A stretch of 64,000 bases of DNA from Winogradskyella vincentii (GCF_020166345.1 NZ_JAIUJS010000011.1:1-64000), one strand, 5' to 3'; shown: positions 46,328-55,313, counted from the first letter of the stretch. Program-made: numbers and translations. Notes: a model not told the origin generated them from the letters alone.

Positions 46328-46370
46328 AGATTTAATTGATAACGAAATTGCAACAATTAACCAATGCTAA
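46326..46370 (+). pseudogene. Possible orphan DUF6090 tail
   Basis: KDLIDNEIATINQC then stop, read in the +1 frame after copy 14, closely resembles copy 10's tail (IENQIATND) at both DNA and protein level. Either a deleted gene's 3' end or a frameshifted end of copy 14. Confidence 0.45.
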
Positions 46371-47149
46371 AATTCTTCCGTCATATACGTCGCTCATTAA
46401 TTAACCAAAACCAAATGGGAAAATATTTTAAATACGCTATTGGTGAAATACTGCTTGTAGTTATTGGAATTCTAATAGCACTACAGATTAACAATTGGAA
46501 TGAGGACAGAAAGGCCAGAAAGCAAGAAATTAAATACCTTAAAAACCTACAAATAGATGTATTGACCGAACTAAAAAATAATGATACAATAATTGACTTT
46601 AGAGCTAATAAAGCAAAGGCAGCAGCTAGATTGCTGAATTTTAAAAAGCTTAATACCGCTACAGATATTTTTGAATTAGAAGGTACAATACAAACCGTTT
46701 TTTGGTGGACGACATTTATACCTACAAATAATACATATAAGGAGCTGCTTAGCTCAGGGAATTTAAATTACCTAAAGAACGATTCCATTAAAAATTACCT
46801 TCTAGAACTCGATAAAAAGTATGTGGAAATAGATAATGCAGAACACCACATGCGCAGTGAATATGATAAATATTTATATGATGTAGCAATACTAAATGGT
46901 GATATGCTAAATGTAATGGACTTACAATTATCGGCAGAAAATGGAGAAATATTACTTAAGGATCCGTCTCAAATACCTATCGATGCTATTGTCCCTCAAT
47001 ACCAAACATTATTAAAAGACAAAACATTTACTAATGGTGTAAAACTCTCTATTATGAATAATATTTTTATTAAAAATTTTCATGTAGAGTTAACAGATCA
47101 TCTAGAAAAGTTAAATCAATTGATACAAGATGATTTAAATAAGGGTTAA
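46364..47149 (+). CDS. DUF6090-family membrane protein, copy 15
   Basis: 261 residues. The only copy that begins MLKFF rather than MIK, because the ATGATTAAA junction became ATGCTAAAA. Domain related to copy 2 (NNTYKELLSSGNLNYLKNDSIK). Contains DFRANKAKAAARLLNF before the core. One base separates its stop from copy 16. Confidence 0.85.
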   Translation: MLKFFRHIRRSLINQNQMGKYFKYAIGEILLVVIGILIALQINNWNEDRKARKQEIKYLKNLQIDVLTELKNNDTIIDFRANKAKAAARLLNFKKLNTATDIFELEGTIQTVFWWTTFIPTNNTYKELLSSGNLNYLKNDSIKNYLLELDKKYVEIDNAEHHMRSEYDKYLYDVAILNGDMLNVMDLQLSAENGEILLKDPSQIPIDAIVPQYQTLLKDKTFTNGVKLSIMNNIFIKNFHVELTDHLEKLNQLIQDDLNKG

Positions 47150-47150
47150 T

Positions 47151-47906
47151 ATGATTAAATTCTTTAGACATATTAGAAAATCGTTAATAGAACAGAACCA
47201 AATGGGAAAATACTTTAAATACGCCATTGGCGAGATTATATTGGTGGTAGTTGGTATCCTCATAGCTCTCCAGATAAATAATTGGAATGAGAATAGAAAA
47301 CTTCAAAACGAAATCAATACTTATCTCAATCAAAAACTTGAAAACCTCAAAGAAGATAGATTACGGTTAACTGAAATTAGAGATGTTCGAATCGAGAAGG
47401 CTGAAAAAAGTAAATACATTCTTGATAATGGTTTGGAAAATGTTGATCCAGTTACAATCACTAACACAGTATATTTTGTCCTCGTTGAGCGTCATTTTAT
47501 AAGTACTATAGAGCGCAATGAATCATCAACTACCAAATATTATGCAGGCGCTGAAGAAGCGACACTAAATAAGCTCGAACAATCGTATATCAATAATATT
47601 AAAGAAATGACTCTGGAAGAAAATCGCTTAAATACCTTTAGTGAGAATGCGGAATTTAGTTTGTGGACTGATGGTTTTTTAGTTGATAATAGGGAACTAT
47701 TCTCATCAATGCTTGGAGATTTAGATAAATCAGAATTTAAAGGTAAAGTACCAGAATTAATCTTGGATAGTAACAATGGTCAAAAAGCACTCGAAGGCAT
47801 TTTTAGAAGAAATGAATTGGCAAGCCAAAGCCTCATAGTTAAGCTTAACAATCTCATTGAGATTAATCAACGATTCATTGATGAAATAAAAATGTATTTA
47901 AATTAA
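47151..47906 (+). CDS. DUF6090-family membrane protein, copy 16
   Basis: 251 residues. Its 5' end is nearly identical at DNA level to copy 11's (HIRKSLIEQNQMGKY), while the rest is unrelated: VERHFISTIERNESSTTKYY and NAEFSLWTDGFLVDNREL. A clear case of shared start, different remainder. Ten bases precede copy 17. Confidence 0.84.
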   Translation: MIKFFRHIRKSLIEQNQMGKYFKYAIGEIILVVVGILIALQINNWNENRKLQNEINTYLNQKLENLKEDRLRLTEIRDVRIEKAEKSKYILDNGLENVDPVTITNTVYFVLVERHFISTIERNESSTTKYYAGAEEATLNKLEQSYINNIKEMTLEENRLNTFSENAEFSLWTDGFLVDNRELFSSMLGDLDKSEFKGKVPELILDSNNGQKALEGIFRRNELASQSLIVKLNNLIEINQRFIDEIKMYLN

Positions 47907-47916
47907 ATATGAGCTA

Positions 47917-48657
47917 ATGATTAAATTCTTCCATCATATACGTCGCTCATTAATTAACCAAAACCAAATGGGAAAATACTTTAAATACGCTATTGGAGAA
48001 ATTCTTTTAGTCGTTATAGGAATCTTAATTGCACTACAGATTAATAATTGGAATGAAAACAATAAACTAGAAGCTAAAACACAAGACTATTATAAACAGT
48101 TGTTAATAGATCTAAATAAAGATAAAGTCTTTGCAAAAAATACGATAGCGAAGTTCCAACAACAAAGAGAAGACTATAATAATTATTTAAAAAATTTCAA
48201 TAAGCAAAACTATACAACAAGTGAAATGTATAATGACCTTGTTGCTTTAAATTTAGAATCTTTTGCAATCAATTTTAACACAAACACAATAGAATCACTG
48301 CAAAATAGTGGTGAAATTGTTCTCATACCTACTCATATTCGAAATGCTTTGATGAATTTAAAACGTAAACAAGAAAAAATATCGCAAGATGAAAGTCTCG
48401 ATAATAGAGGTAAAACAGGCATCACTGAACGATTAAGCTTACTTATTGGGTCATTGAATCTAAAGGATCGCTTAGAAAATCATGAAAACATCAAAGCAGA
48501 TTTAAACCTCGAAAAAAATAAAGGTCAAATAATTTTAGGGTTAGAGGCTATCCAAGATTGGATGCGTTTTTCTGAAACCAAATCGATAAGATTACTGAAT
48601 GAAATGCTAAAAGAAATAGGAACAGTAGAAGAACAGATACAAAAAGAAATCAAATAA
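47917..48657 (+). CDS. DUF6090-family membrane protein, copy 17
   Basis: 246 residues; MIKFFHHIRR has His in place of Arg6. Full-length relative of copy 11 (TNTIESLQNSGEIVLIPTHI; GITERLSLLIGS). Its TAA shares one base with the ATG of copy 18. Confidence 0.85.
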   Translation: MIKFFHHIRRSLINQNQMGKYFKYAIGEILLVVIGILIALQINNWNENNKLEAKTQDYYKQLLIDLNKDKVFAKNTIAKFQQQREDYNNYLKNFNKQNYTTSEMYNDLVALNLESFAINFNTNTIESLQNSGEIVLIPTHIRNALMNLKRKQEKISQDESLDNRGKTGITERLSLLIGSLNLKDRLENHENIKADLNLEKNKGQIILGLEAIQDWMRFSETKSIRLLNEMLKEIGTVEEQIQKEIK

Positions 48658-49397
48658 TGATTAAATTCTCCAGACATATTAGAAAATCATTATTAGAACA
48701 AAATAAAATGGGAAAGTATTTTAAATACGCTATTGGCGAAATCATCCTAGTAATGATTGGTATTCTTTTAGCACTTCAGGTAAATGATTGGAATGCCAAA
48801 AGAACATTAAAATCTAAAGAGCAGGTCTATTTAAAACAAATTAAGATTAGCTTACAAAATGATTTAGAAAGCATAAAGAAGACCAAAGCATTTAATGCTT
48901 TAAAAGCTTCTAACATAGACTCAACATTTATAGTGTTAGAACAGTCTAACCCTGAAAAATATGTTCCTGCTATTATTAATTATATGAATATGACAGCTGA
49001 ATTTGATGTTTTTGAACCTAATAACGTTGCTTTTGAAAACATGATAGCTTCAGAAAATATTGATCTTATTACAAATATGGAGTTAAGAAAAAATCTTTCA
49101 CTCTATTATAAAAGAGATTTTGAGAATAGTACCCAAGAACGTGTTAAAGAGCAAACGCGCCAATTTGTAGATGATATCATGCCTAAATTAGGCAACAGAC
49201 AAATTGTAAAACAATTTATGAAACACGATTCTCGTTTACCCGATATTTCAGAGGTTAACATACATAGTGATACACAAGTTTATGCCAATCTTCTTATTAT
49301 GATTGCAAATATGGATGGTCAGAATGAACTTTTAGATACGACTACTAAAGAAATAAAACGTTTACTCAATTTAATTGATAAAAATCTAAAGTCATAA
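48657..49397 (+). CDS. DUF6090-family membrane protein, copy 18
   Basis: 246 residues. Begins MIKFSRHIRK (Phe5 replaced by Ser); helix of the VMIGILLALQV subtype and NDWNAKR after it. Core: FENMIASENIDLITNMELRK then NLSLYY. Two bases before copy 19. Confidence 0.84.
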   Translation: MIKFSRHIRKSLLEQNKMGKYFKYAIGEIILVMIGILLALQVNDWNAKRTLKSKEQVYLKQIKISLQNDLESIKKTKAFNALKASNIDSTFIVLEQSNPEKYVPAIINYMNMTAEFDVFEPNNVAFENMIASENIDLITNMELRKNLSLYYKRDFENSTQERVKEQTRQFVDDIMPKLGNRQIVKQFMKHDSRLPDISEVNIHSDTQVYANLLIMIANMDGQNELLDTTTKEIKRLLNLIDKNLKS

Positions 49398-49399
49398 GC

Positions 49400-50206
49400 A
49401 TGATTAAACTCTTTAGACATATACGTCGTTCATTAATCCAAGAAAACAAAATGAGCAAATATTTTAAATACGCTATTGGCGAAATACTATTGGTGGTCAT
49501 TGGGATACTTATTGCACTACAAATTAACAACTGGAATGAGAACAGAAAAGAAGTTAAACAAGAGCAAATCTACCTTAATAATCTTAAAGATGATTTAATT
49601 GGTATAATAGAAGCTTATAATACGGCCAATGAAGTTGAGGATATAATCCTTAAACAATCTAACGATATCATAGAGCATTATGACTTAAATAATGGTTTTT
49701 ACAACATGGATTCTATATTCCCTAAACTAAATGATTTAACCGTTAGATGGGGAGTTACTGCAAGCCCAACCACACTCGTTGAGATGATTAATTCCGGGCA
49801 AACAAAGCTTATTAGAAATGCTAACTTACGCCAAGAACTTGTGGCTTTTAATGAACAATTACAACTATGGTCAACAAATACCATCAATAACAATACGAAC
49901 TTAGTTGATAATATGATTGTTCCAGAAATCATAAAACTCGGAACGTTAAGTTTAAACGGGTATTCAGGTGAAATGGAAGCAATTTTTAATAATTATTCGT
50001 ACGCAAAGTTTATCCATTCAAATGATACATCGCTCTCAACTATTTCTGTAGAACAGTTAAACAATCCTGAGCAAAAATTGAATATTATAAATCTAATTAA
50101 TTATAGACATACTATTGCTTCGCTTCAAAAAGGTGTAAATAACGGTATTATAAATAGAGTTAATGAGCTTTTAAAAAGCATTGAAATCGAATTGAACAAT
50201 GATTAA
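49400..50206 (+). CDS. DUF6090-family membrane protein, copy 19
   Basis: 268 residues. MIKLFRHIRRSLIQENKMSKY. Core: LVEMINSGQTKLIRNANLRQ then ELVAFNEQL. Followed by an Asn-rich loop and NNMIVPEI-like segment DNMIVPEI. Tail LNND overlaps copy 20 by eight bases. Confidence 0.85.
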   Translation: MIKLFRHIRRSLIQENKMSKYFKYAIGEILLVVIGILIALQINNWNENRKEVKQEQIYLNNLKDDLIGIIEAYNTANEVEDIILKQSNDIIEHYDLNNGFYNMDSIFPKLNDLTVRWGVTASPTTLVEMINSGQTKLIRNANLRQELVAFNEQLQLWSTNTINNNTNLVDNMIVPEIIKLGTLSLNGYSGEMEAIFNNYSYAKFIHSNDTSLSTISVEQLNNPEQKLNIINLINYRHTIASLQKGVNNGIINRVNELLKSIEIELNND

Positions 50207-51005
50207 ATTCTTCCGTCATATACGTCGCTCACTAATCCAGAAAAACCAAATGGGAAAATACTTTAAATACGCTATTGGAGAAATTCTTTTAGTCGTTATA
50301 GGAATTTTAATTGCCCTACAGATTAATAATTGGAATGAACAACGTAAAGCAAATGCAGAAGAACAAGTGCTACTCAGTCAATTAAAATCAGATTTTATAG
50401 ATAATCTAGAACAGTTAAATCAAAAGATTAGAACAAGAAATGTAATGCTCAAATCTTGTGATGAAGCATTTAAGATAATAGACAATCCAAGTTTAGCTGT
50501 AAAAGATAGTATTGATGTACTTATTGCTCGCACTATGCCTTATGCTACCTTCGACCCGATAATACACGATTTAAGTAGCTCTGGAGAGCTTAAATTAATA
50601 AACAATATAAAATTAAAGCAAGCACTGACCAATTGGTCAGCCGATATTATAGATGTTACAGAAGATGAGCACGCCTGGAAGCAATACAGGCACGATCATT
50701 ACATTCCATTTTTGCAAAAGAACTATCAGCTGCGAAGCTTAAGAAATAAGGCATTTAAGGCAAATGTACTAGGTAGCTATACCATACAGAGAGAAACCTT
50801 AAATAGTACATACTCAGAATACGAGATTGGTTACTCAAAACACAAGGAGAATTATATAGCACTTTTAGAAAACCCAGATTTTGAAGACCACTTAACTAGA
50901 TTGTATGCAATAAACAGTTGGACCAATGTACAATCTAATATTTTACGACAACATATAGAGGATATAATTAAGATGATAGATAATGAATTAGAATTAAAAA
51001 AATGA
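50199..51005 (+). CDS. DUF6090-family membrane protein, copy 20
   Basis: 268 residues. Relative of copy 7 over its whole length (KSDFIDNLEQLNQKI; YATFDPIIHDLSSSGELKL; RHDHYIPFL). Contains one Cys in LKSCDEAF. ATGA overlap with copy 21. Confidence 0.86.
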   Translation: MIKFFRHIRRSLIQKNQMGKYFKYAIGEILLVVIGILIALQINNWNEQRKANAEEQVLLSQLKSDFIDNLEQLNQKIRTRNVMLKSCDEAFKIIDNPSLAVKDSIDVLIARTMPYATFDPIIHDLSSSGELKLINNIKLKQALTNWSADIIDVTEDEHAWKQYRHDHYIPFLQKNYQLRSLRNKAFKANVLGSYTIQRETLNSTYSEYEIGYSKHKENYIALLENPDFEDHLTRLYAINSWTNVQSNILRQHIEDIIKMIDNELELKK

Positions 51006-51733
51006 TTAAATTCTTCAGACATATACGTCGTTCATTAATCCAAGAAAACAAAATGGGTAAATACTTTAAATACGCTATTGGTGAAATCCTTCTTGTAGTC
51101 ATAGGAATTCTAATTGCACTTCAGATTAATAATTGGAATGAGAGTCAAAAAGAATCGGAAGAACTTAGGAATATTTTTATCCGAATTGAACAGGATTTTA
51201 AAAATTCAGCGGTTGAGATTAATGATGGGATTGAAGAGATGAAACTAGCATCAATATACACAAATGCTATTTTGTTAAATCAGGTTTCTGAGGATACACT
51301 TTATTTGGATGAAATGTATTTCAGAAAACACGCCTTTTCTTTCACGGGGTTTCCTGATATAAAAATTAATGAAACAGGGATTGAACTCCTCAAAAATAAA
51401 ATTCAAAATAATTACGATTTAAATACTGTTGAAATAGAGCGACTCTTAAATCTATATACTGAACTTTTATACGAGATTCATATCGATCATAGTGATTTGT
51501 ATTACCATTATAATGAGCTGAAAAGTTATATAGTGCCTACTACAGTTAGGTACAACTATAAATTTAAAGGCCAGAAGAACAAAATTATAACGATGATGCT
51601 AAATGATGAACAGTTTAAAAGTTATTTATATGAATTCCATAATCTTAGATCTATTTATCTTACTAAACTACAAGAATTTCAAGAGGATGGTGAAGAAATA
51701 ATAGCTAAAATAAAGATGACATATAACTTTTAG
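51002..51733 (+). CDS. DUF6090-family membrane protein, copy 21
   Basis: 243 residues. N-terminal DNA almost the same as copy 19's. The periplasmic domain is divergent: INETGIELLKNKIQNNYDLN replaces the SGxLxLI core, and a Tyr-rich stretch HSDLYYHYNEL follows. Fourteen bases before copy 22. Confidence 0.84.
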   Translation: MIKFFRHIRRSLIQENKMGKYFKYAIGEILLVVIGILIALQINNWNESQKESEELRNIFIRIEQDFKNSAVEINDGIEEMKLASIYTNAILLNQVSEDTLYLDEMYFRKHAFSFTGFPDIKINETGIELLKNKIQNNYDLNTVEIERLLNLYTELLYEIHIDHSDLYYHYNELKSYIVPTTVRYNYKFKGQKNKIITMMLNDEQFKSYLYEFHNLRSIYLTKLQEFQEDGEEIIAKIKMTYNF

Positions 51734-51747
51734 AATAAAATTATTTC

Positions 51748-52482
51748 ATGATTAAGTTATTTAGACATATTCGTCAGCAACTAATCCTAGAGAACAAAAT
51801 GGGAAAATACTTCAAATATGCTATTGGCGAGATATTTCTTGTTGTTATAGGTATTCTTATAGCTCTACAAATTAATAATTGGAATGAAAGTAGAAAAGAT
51901 GTTCAGCGTGAGATTAAAATGTTAATGGATATAAAAAACGATATTAATAATAATATCGCTAATATAACTGAGGGAGTAACAATCCTAGAAGAAGGCATAC
52001 AGCTTACCACTAATATACTTACCGCCTATAAGGACAAAACATCATATGATTCTACAATGGTTAAAGACTTTTTGTTCTTCAACTATTATTGGGATCCAGA
52101 TTTTAGATATGCCTCGTTTGAAAACTTACAAAAAGAAGGAGTGAACCTTATTTCTAATGATAGTCTCAGAGATAAGATTATAGAAATTTTTGAAATTGAT
52201 ATGGATATATTAGATGTTTCAGATCTTAATAAGCATAATGATTATATGACTTCTGTAGGTAACATGGTAATAAATAATCATTTGTATTTTGATTATGGGA
52301 CGGGTTTTATTCTACCCATAAATTACCAAGATATGATGTCAGATAGTTCCTTTTACTCGTTTGCCTCGTTTCATTTGAGTTATCAATATCAGGCATGGGA
52401 TAAATCAAAAAAGTTTATTGAAAAATCTCAATTACTCGATAACGCGATAGGAAAAGAAATAAAGCGTCTGCAGAATAATTAA
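51748..52482 (+). CDS. DUF6090-family membrane protein, copy 22
   Basis: 244 residues. MIKLFRHIRQQLILENK; core FENLQKEGVNLISNDSLRD. A Tyr/Phe-rich section follows (DYGTGFILP, FASFHLSYQYQAW). Ends LQNN; the junction after it reads ATAATTAAA, one base different from the array's ATGATTAAA, showing that a further copy once started here. Confidence 0.84.
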   Translation: MIKLFRHIRQQLILENKMGKYFKYAIGEIFLVVIGILIALQINNWNESRKDVQREIKMLMDIKNDINNNIANITEGVTILEEGIQLTTNILTAYKDKTSYDSTMVKDFLFFNYYWDPDFRYASFENLQKEGVNLISNDSLRDKIIEIFEIDMDILDVSDLNKHNDYMTSVGNMVINNHLYFDYGTGFILPINYQDMMSDSSFYSFASFHLSYQYQAWDKSKKFIEKSQLLDNAIGKEIKRLQNN

Positions 52483-52502
52483 ATCCTTCGCCACATAAAA
52501 TC
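52475..52502 (+). pseudogene. Decayed DUF6090 start at the array's 3' end
   Basis: ATAATTAAATCCTTCGCC followed by ACATAAAATC aligns with ATGATTAAATTCTTCCGTC and ACATACGTAAATC of copy 8, with a lost start codon and small deletions. The remainder of the copy is gone. Confidence 0.6.
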
Positions 52503-52602
52503 TTTTTTTATTATAAAAAAGTACTCTACAATAATATTCCCTATCTTTAAACAAACCTCAAGTTTGCTTTAACTTACTGCTAACCAACTAAATTCAATCC
52601 AT

Positions 52603-53628
52603 ATGCAGTTAAAGCAATCTTTCATCATTGCCGTTATTTTAGGTGTTGGTGCAGTAGCTTGTTGGGAACTATATTGGCGTTCTCAAGGTGTAGAACCCTA
52701 TTTAGACGATAACAAAGACCTTTGGGCCAACCAACGCGCTAGACTAGAAGATCATTCTAAAATGACCGTTTTTATTGGTTCCTCACGGATTCTCTACGAC
52801 ATTCAATTAGATATTTGGGAAGAATTGACCAATACAGAACCCATTATGTTGGCTGTTCAAGGTGCTTCACCAATTCCTACCTTAAAAGATATTGTTGAGA
52901 ATACAGATTTTAAAGGTACCTTAATGGTTGGGATAACACCACCTTTAATGTTTTCAACGGTTTATCCAGAGGCTTTTCCAATGTTTCGTGCACAATCTAA
53001 GGTAGATTATTATCAGGATAGGACATATGCACAACGTATAAACCACAAATTATCAGTGCCATTACAAACCAATTTGGCATTTATACGTGATGGAGATGAA
53101 GAATGGGATACAGATGTAGATTTAAAAACACTATTACGGCAAATTCATATTGGTGATCGAGTTGGGCCACCTCATGTTCCTTTCAACAATTTTGAGGAAA
53201 TAGCACTTAATAGACATATGAAAATGCCAGAGTTTGTAGCTAAGGATACTGCATATGCCAACACTATTAAAGCAGCTTGGGTAGATATGGTAAGTGGTGA
53301 TATGCCACCACCAGACAAAGAGTCAACTACAACTGCTTTTGTAGACTTGGCTAAAAAGTTTACGGCAAGAGGAGGTAATCTAATTTTATTGCGTTGTCCA
53401 TCTTCCGGATTTTTCAGAGAAATAGAGGGCAAGGGATTTCCAAGAACTGAATATTGGGATCAACTTGTTGAAAAGGTTGGTGCTAAAGCATATCACTATG
53501 ATGATTACCCTCAATTTAGAAATTTATTTCTACCAGAATGGTCGCACTTGGCGACAGAGGACGCTCAATTTTTTACAAGAGAATTAATAGGGATTATGAA
53601 AGAGGATAAGGCAATCAACATTAACTAA
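52603..53628 (+). CDS. SGNH-hydrolase-like membrane-anchored protein paired with MBOAT
   Basis: 341 residues. An N-terminal membrane anchor (about 5-24) and a periplasmic domain. FIGSSR (58-62, with Ser60/Ser61), AVQGASPIPT (about 85) and PEWSHLA (about 315) match the Ser, Gly/Asn and His blocks of SGNH-type enzymes such as those partnering alginate or teichoic O-acyltransferases. It lies 13 bases before an MBOAT gene, the usual pairing, so the two probably acylate an extracellular polymer together. The DUF6090 array ends 120 bases upstream; TATCTTTA at 52542-52549 may be the promoter. Confidence 0.7.
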   Translation: MQLKQSFIIAVILGVGAVACWELYWRSQGVEPYLDDNKDLWANQRARLEDHSKMTVFIGSSRILYDIQLDIWEELTNTEPIMLAVQGASPIPTLKDIVENTDFKGTLMVGITPPLMFSTVYPEAFPMFRAQSKVDYYQDRTYAQRINHKLSVPLQTNLAFIRDGDEEWDTDVDLKTLLRQIHIGDRVGPPHVPFNNFEEIALNRHMKMPEFVAKDTAYANTIKAAWVDMVSGDMPPPDKESTTTAFVDLAKKFTARGGNLILLRCPSSGFFREIEGKGFPRTEYWDQLVEKVGAKAYHYDDYPQFRNLFLPEWSHLATEDAQFFTRELIGIMKEDKAININ

Positions 53629-53641
53629 CCAATCTATTATT

Positions 53642-55057
53642 ATGCTATTTAATTCATTAAGTTTTGTTGTATTTCTGGTAATAGTTCTAATCCTTTATTA
53701 TTCGAAAATATTTGGTTGGACGAATAAAAAACGAATGCTTCTTTTTGCGAGTTATATTTTTTATGGTCTTTGGAATCCACCTCTGGTTATTCTTCTTTGG
53801 ATTTCTACTGTGGTTGACTGGACCGCAGGCAATAAACTTGCGTTAGAAAATGATAATAAGAAAAGAAAGTTTTGGTTGTTGCTTAGCATGTTTGTAAATC
53901 TTGGGTTTCTTGGGTTTTTTAAATATGGTAATTTTTTAATGGAGAACTTTGTTTCAATGGTTAATGTTATTGGTCTCGATTACCAACCTAGACCAATGGA
54001 TATTATTCTTCCGATGGGTATTTCATTTTATACATTTCAGACTATGTCTTACACAATAGATATGTATTATAAGAGAATGTCACCAGCCAGAACATTCTTG
54101 GATTTTGCACTTTATGTGACATTCTTTCCGCAATTGGTCGCAGGTCCAATTGTTAGGGCTAAAGAATTGATTACTCAGTTCTACGAAGAGAAAAGAGCAA
54201 CTACCAATCAGTTTTTATGGGGAACTTTTCTGTTGACTATTGGCTTATTTCAAAAAGTGGTATTAGCAGACACCTTACTTTCTGGTGTGTCTGATGGTGT
54301 ATTTGGTACCTCAAAAATATTGCATGGCGTTGATGCTTGGGTTGGTACCATAGCATTTTCAGGACAGATCTTTTTTGATTTTGCTGGCTATTCTACATGT
54401 GCTATAGGTATTGCACTTATGCTTGGCATTGTATTGCCAGACAACTTCAAGTACCCTTACGCGGCTTTAGGATTTTCAGACCTTTGGAGGCGTTGGCATA
54501 TAAGTTTATCTACATGGTTAAGAGATTATCTATACATACCTTTAGGTGGCAACAGACGCGGTATAACAAGAATGTATGTAGCTTTAATGGTTACAATGTT
54601 ACTTGGAGGTTTATGGCATGGTGCAGCTTGGACATTTATTGTTTGGGGAGGGCTTCATGGAACCTACCTTATATTAGAACGTTTGCAGAAACAGTACTTG
54701 CCTTTTAAAATAACCAAATACAATGGTATATTCTTGGCATTCATTACGTTTTCTTGTGTTAATATTACTTGGGTGTTTTTTAGGGCAGATACATTTAAAA
54801 AGGCTTGGGATATGATTAAGTCTATGTTTTATGCACAAACAGATGGTGAAATGATATTAGGGAATTTTGATATCATTAAAGTATGTACGGTAATAGGTAT
54901 AATGTTTTTATGCCATTGGTTTATGCGAAACACCAGTATGAAAGAAGTCCATAGTAAAACTAATCCAATTATTTTTGGTGTGGTTTGGGCGATTATGGCC
55001 TTTTTAATTGTCATTGCACAAGGTAGTGGCGAGCAGTTTATATATTTTCAATTTTAA
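53642..55057 (+). CDS. MBOAT-family membrane O-acyltransferase
   Basis: 471 residues with about ten membrane helices. The AlgI/DltB-type signatures are present: GPIVRAKELI (about 165), a SLSTWLRDYLYIPLGG block (about 285-300) and the catalytic His326 in LWHGAAW. It moves acyl groups, typically acetyl, across the membrane to a polysaccharide or other envelope polymer; the acceptor is unknown. Directly downstream of the SGNH-like partner and 32 bases upstream of the small coiled-coil gene. Confidence 0.9.
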   Translation: MLFNSLSFVVFLVIVLILYYSKIFGWTNKKRMLLFASYIFYGLWNPPLVILLWISTVVDWTAGNKLALENDNKKRKFWLLLSMFVNLGFLGFFKYGNFLMENFVSMVNVIGLDYQPRPMDIILPMGISFYTFQTMSYTIDMYYKRMSPARTFLDFALYVTFFPQLVAGPIVRAKELITQFYEEKRATTNQFLWGTFLLTIGLFQKVVLADTLLSGVSDGVFGTSKILHGVDAWVGTIAFSGQIFFDFAGYSTCAIGIALMLGIVLPDNFKYPYAALGFSDLWRRWHISLSTWLRDYLYIPLGGNRRGITRMYVALMVTMLLGGLWHGAAWTFIVWGGLHGTYLILERLQKQYLPFKITKYNGIFLAFITFSCVNITWVFFRADTFKKAWDMIKSMFYAQTDGEMILGNFDIIKVCTVIGIMFLCHWFMRNTSMKEVHSKTNPIIFGVVWAIMAFLIVIAQGSGEQFIYFQF

Positions 55058-55089
55058 TAATAAATAATAACAAACTAAATCAGTCTACA

Positions 55090-55281
55090 ATGGGAATATT
55101 TTGGGATTTATTGCAACAAGATGAATTAGAGAAACAACAAAAACAAGCCAATAGTGTAGAGGAGCGTGTCAATCATTTAGAGACCGAGTTGGCAAACACA
55201 AAAGCCTTGCTTAAAAAAACATTAATTGCTTTAGAGACCCATTTATCTCAAGATATTGATGGTGATGGTGTAACAGGTTGA
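55090..55281 (+). CDS. 63-residue coiled-coil protein with a DxDGDG end
   Basis: Starts MGIFWDLLQQ, then a heptad-patterned coiled coil (about 13-50) and ends DIDGDGVTG, an EF-hand/dockerin-like calcium-binding loop pattern. No signal peptide. Its first 15 residues match the mini-ORF at 35790, and both genes lie directly before a DUF6090 gene, so a functional link (partner or translational leader) is inferred. No known function. Confidence 0.7.
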   Translation: MGIFWDLLQQDELEKQQKQANSVEERVNHLETELANTKALLKKTLIALETHLSQDIDGDGVTG

Positions 55282-55313
55282 TGTATTTGTGAAAGACTAT
55301 TAATTCCTATTTA

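Larger units (their letters stand above)
35875..52502 (+). repeat. Tandem array of 20 DUF6090 paralogues with relics
   Basis: Copies 3 to 22 follow head to tail on one strand. The first ~140 bases of each gene are nearly the same at DNA level, from ATGATTAAATTCTT to AATTGGAATGA, so the array is a set of diverged direct repeats with period about 740-1200 bases. Downstream parts differ strongly. A GIY-YIG element, a truncated start, a possible orphan tail and a decayed 3'-terminal copy lie inside. Three further copies flank it (30808, 31530, 55314). Confidence 0.9.

Noticed and set aside
35875..52482. Regularly spaced near-identical ~130-base repeats, as in a CRISPR-like or integron-like cassette array
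   Set aside because: The repeats are the coding 5' ends of long ORFs with spacing of 730-1200 bases; no leader, cas gene, integrase or attC-like site is present.
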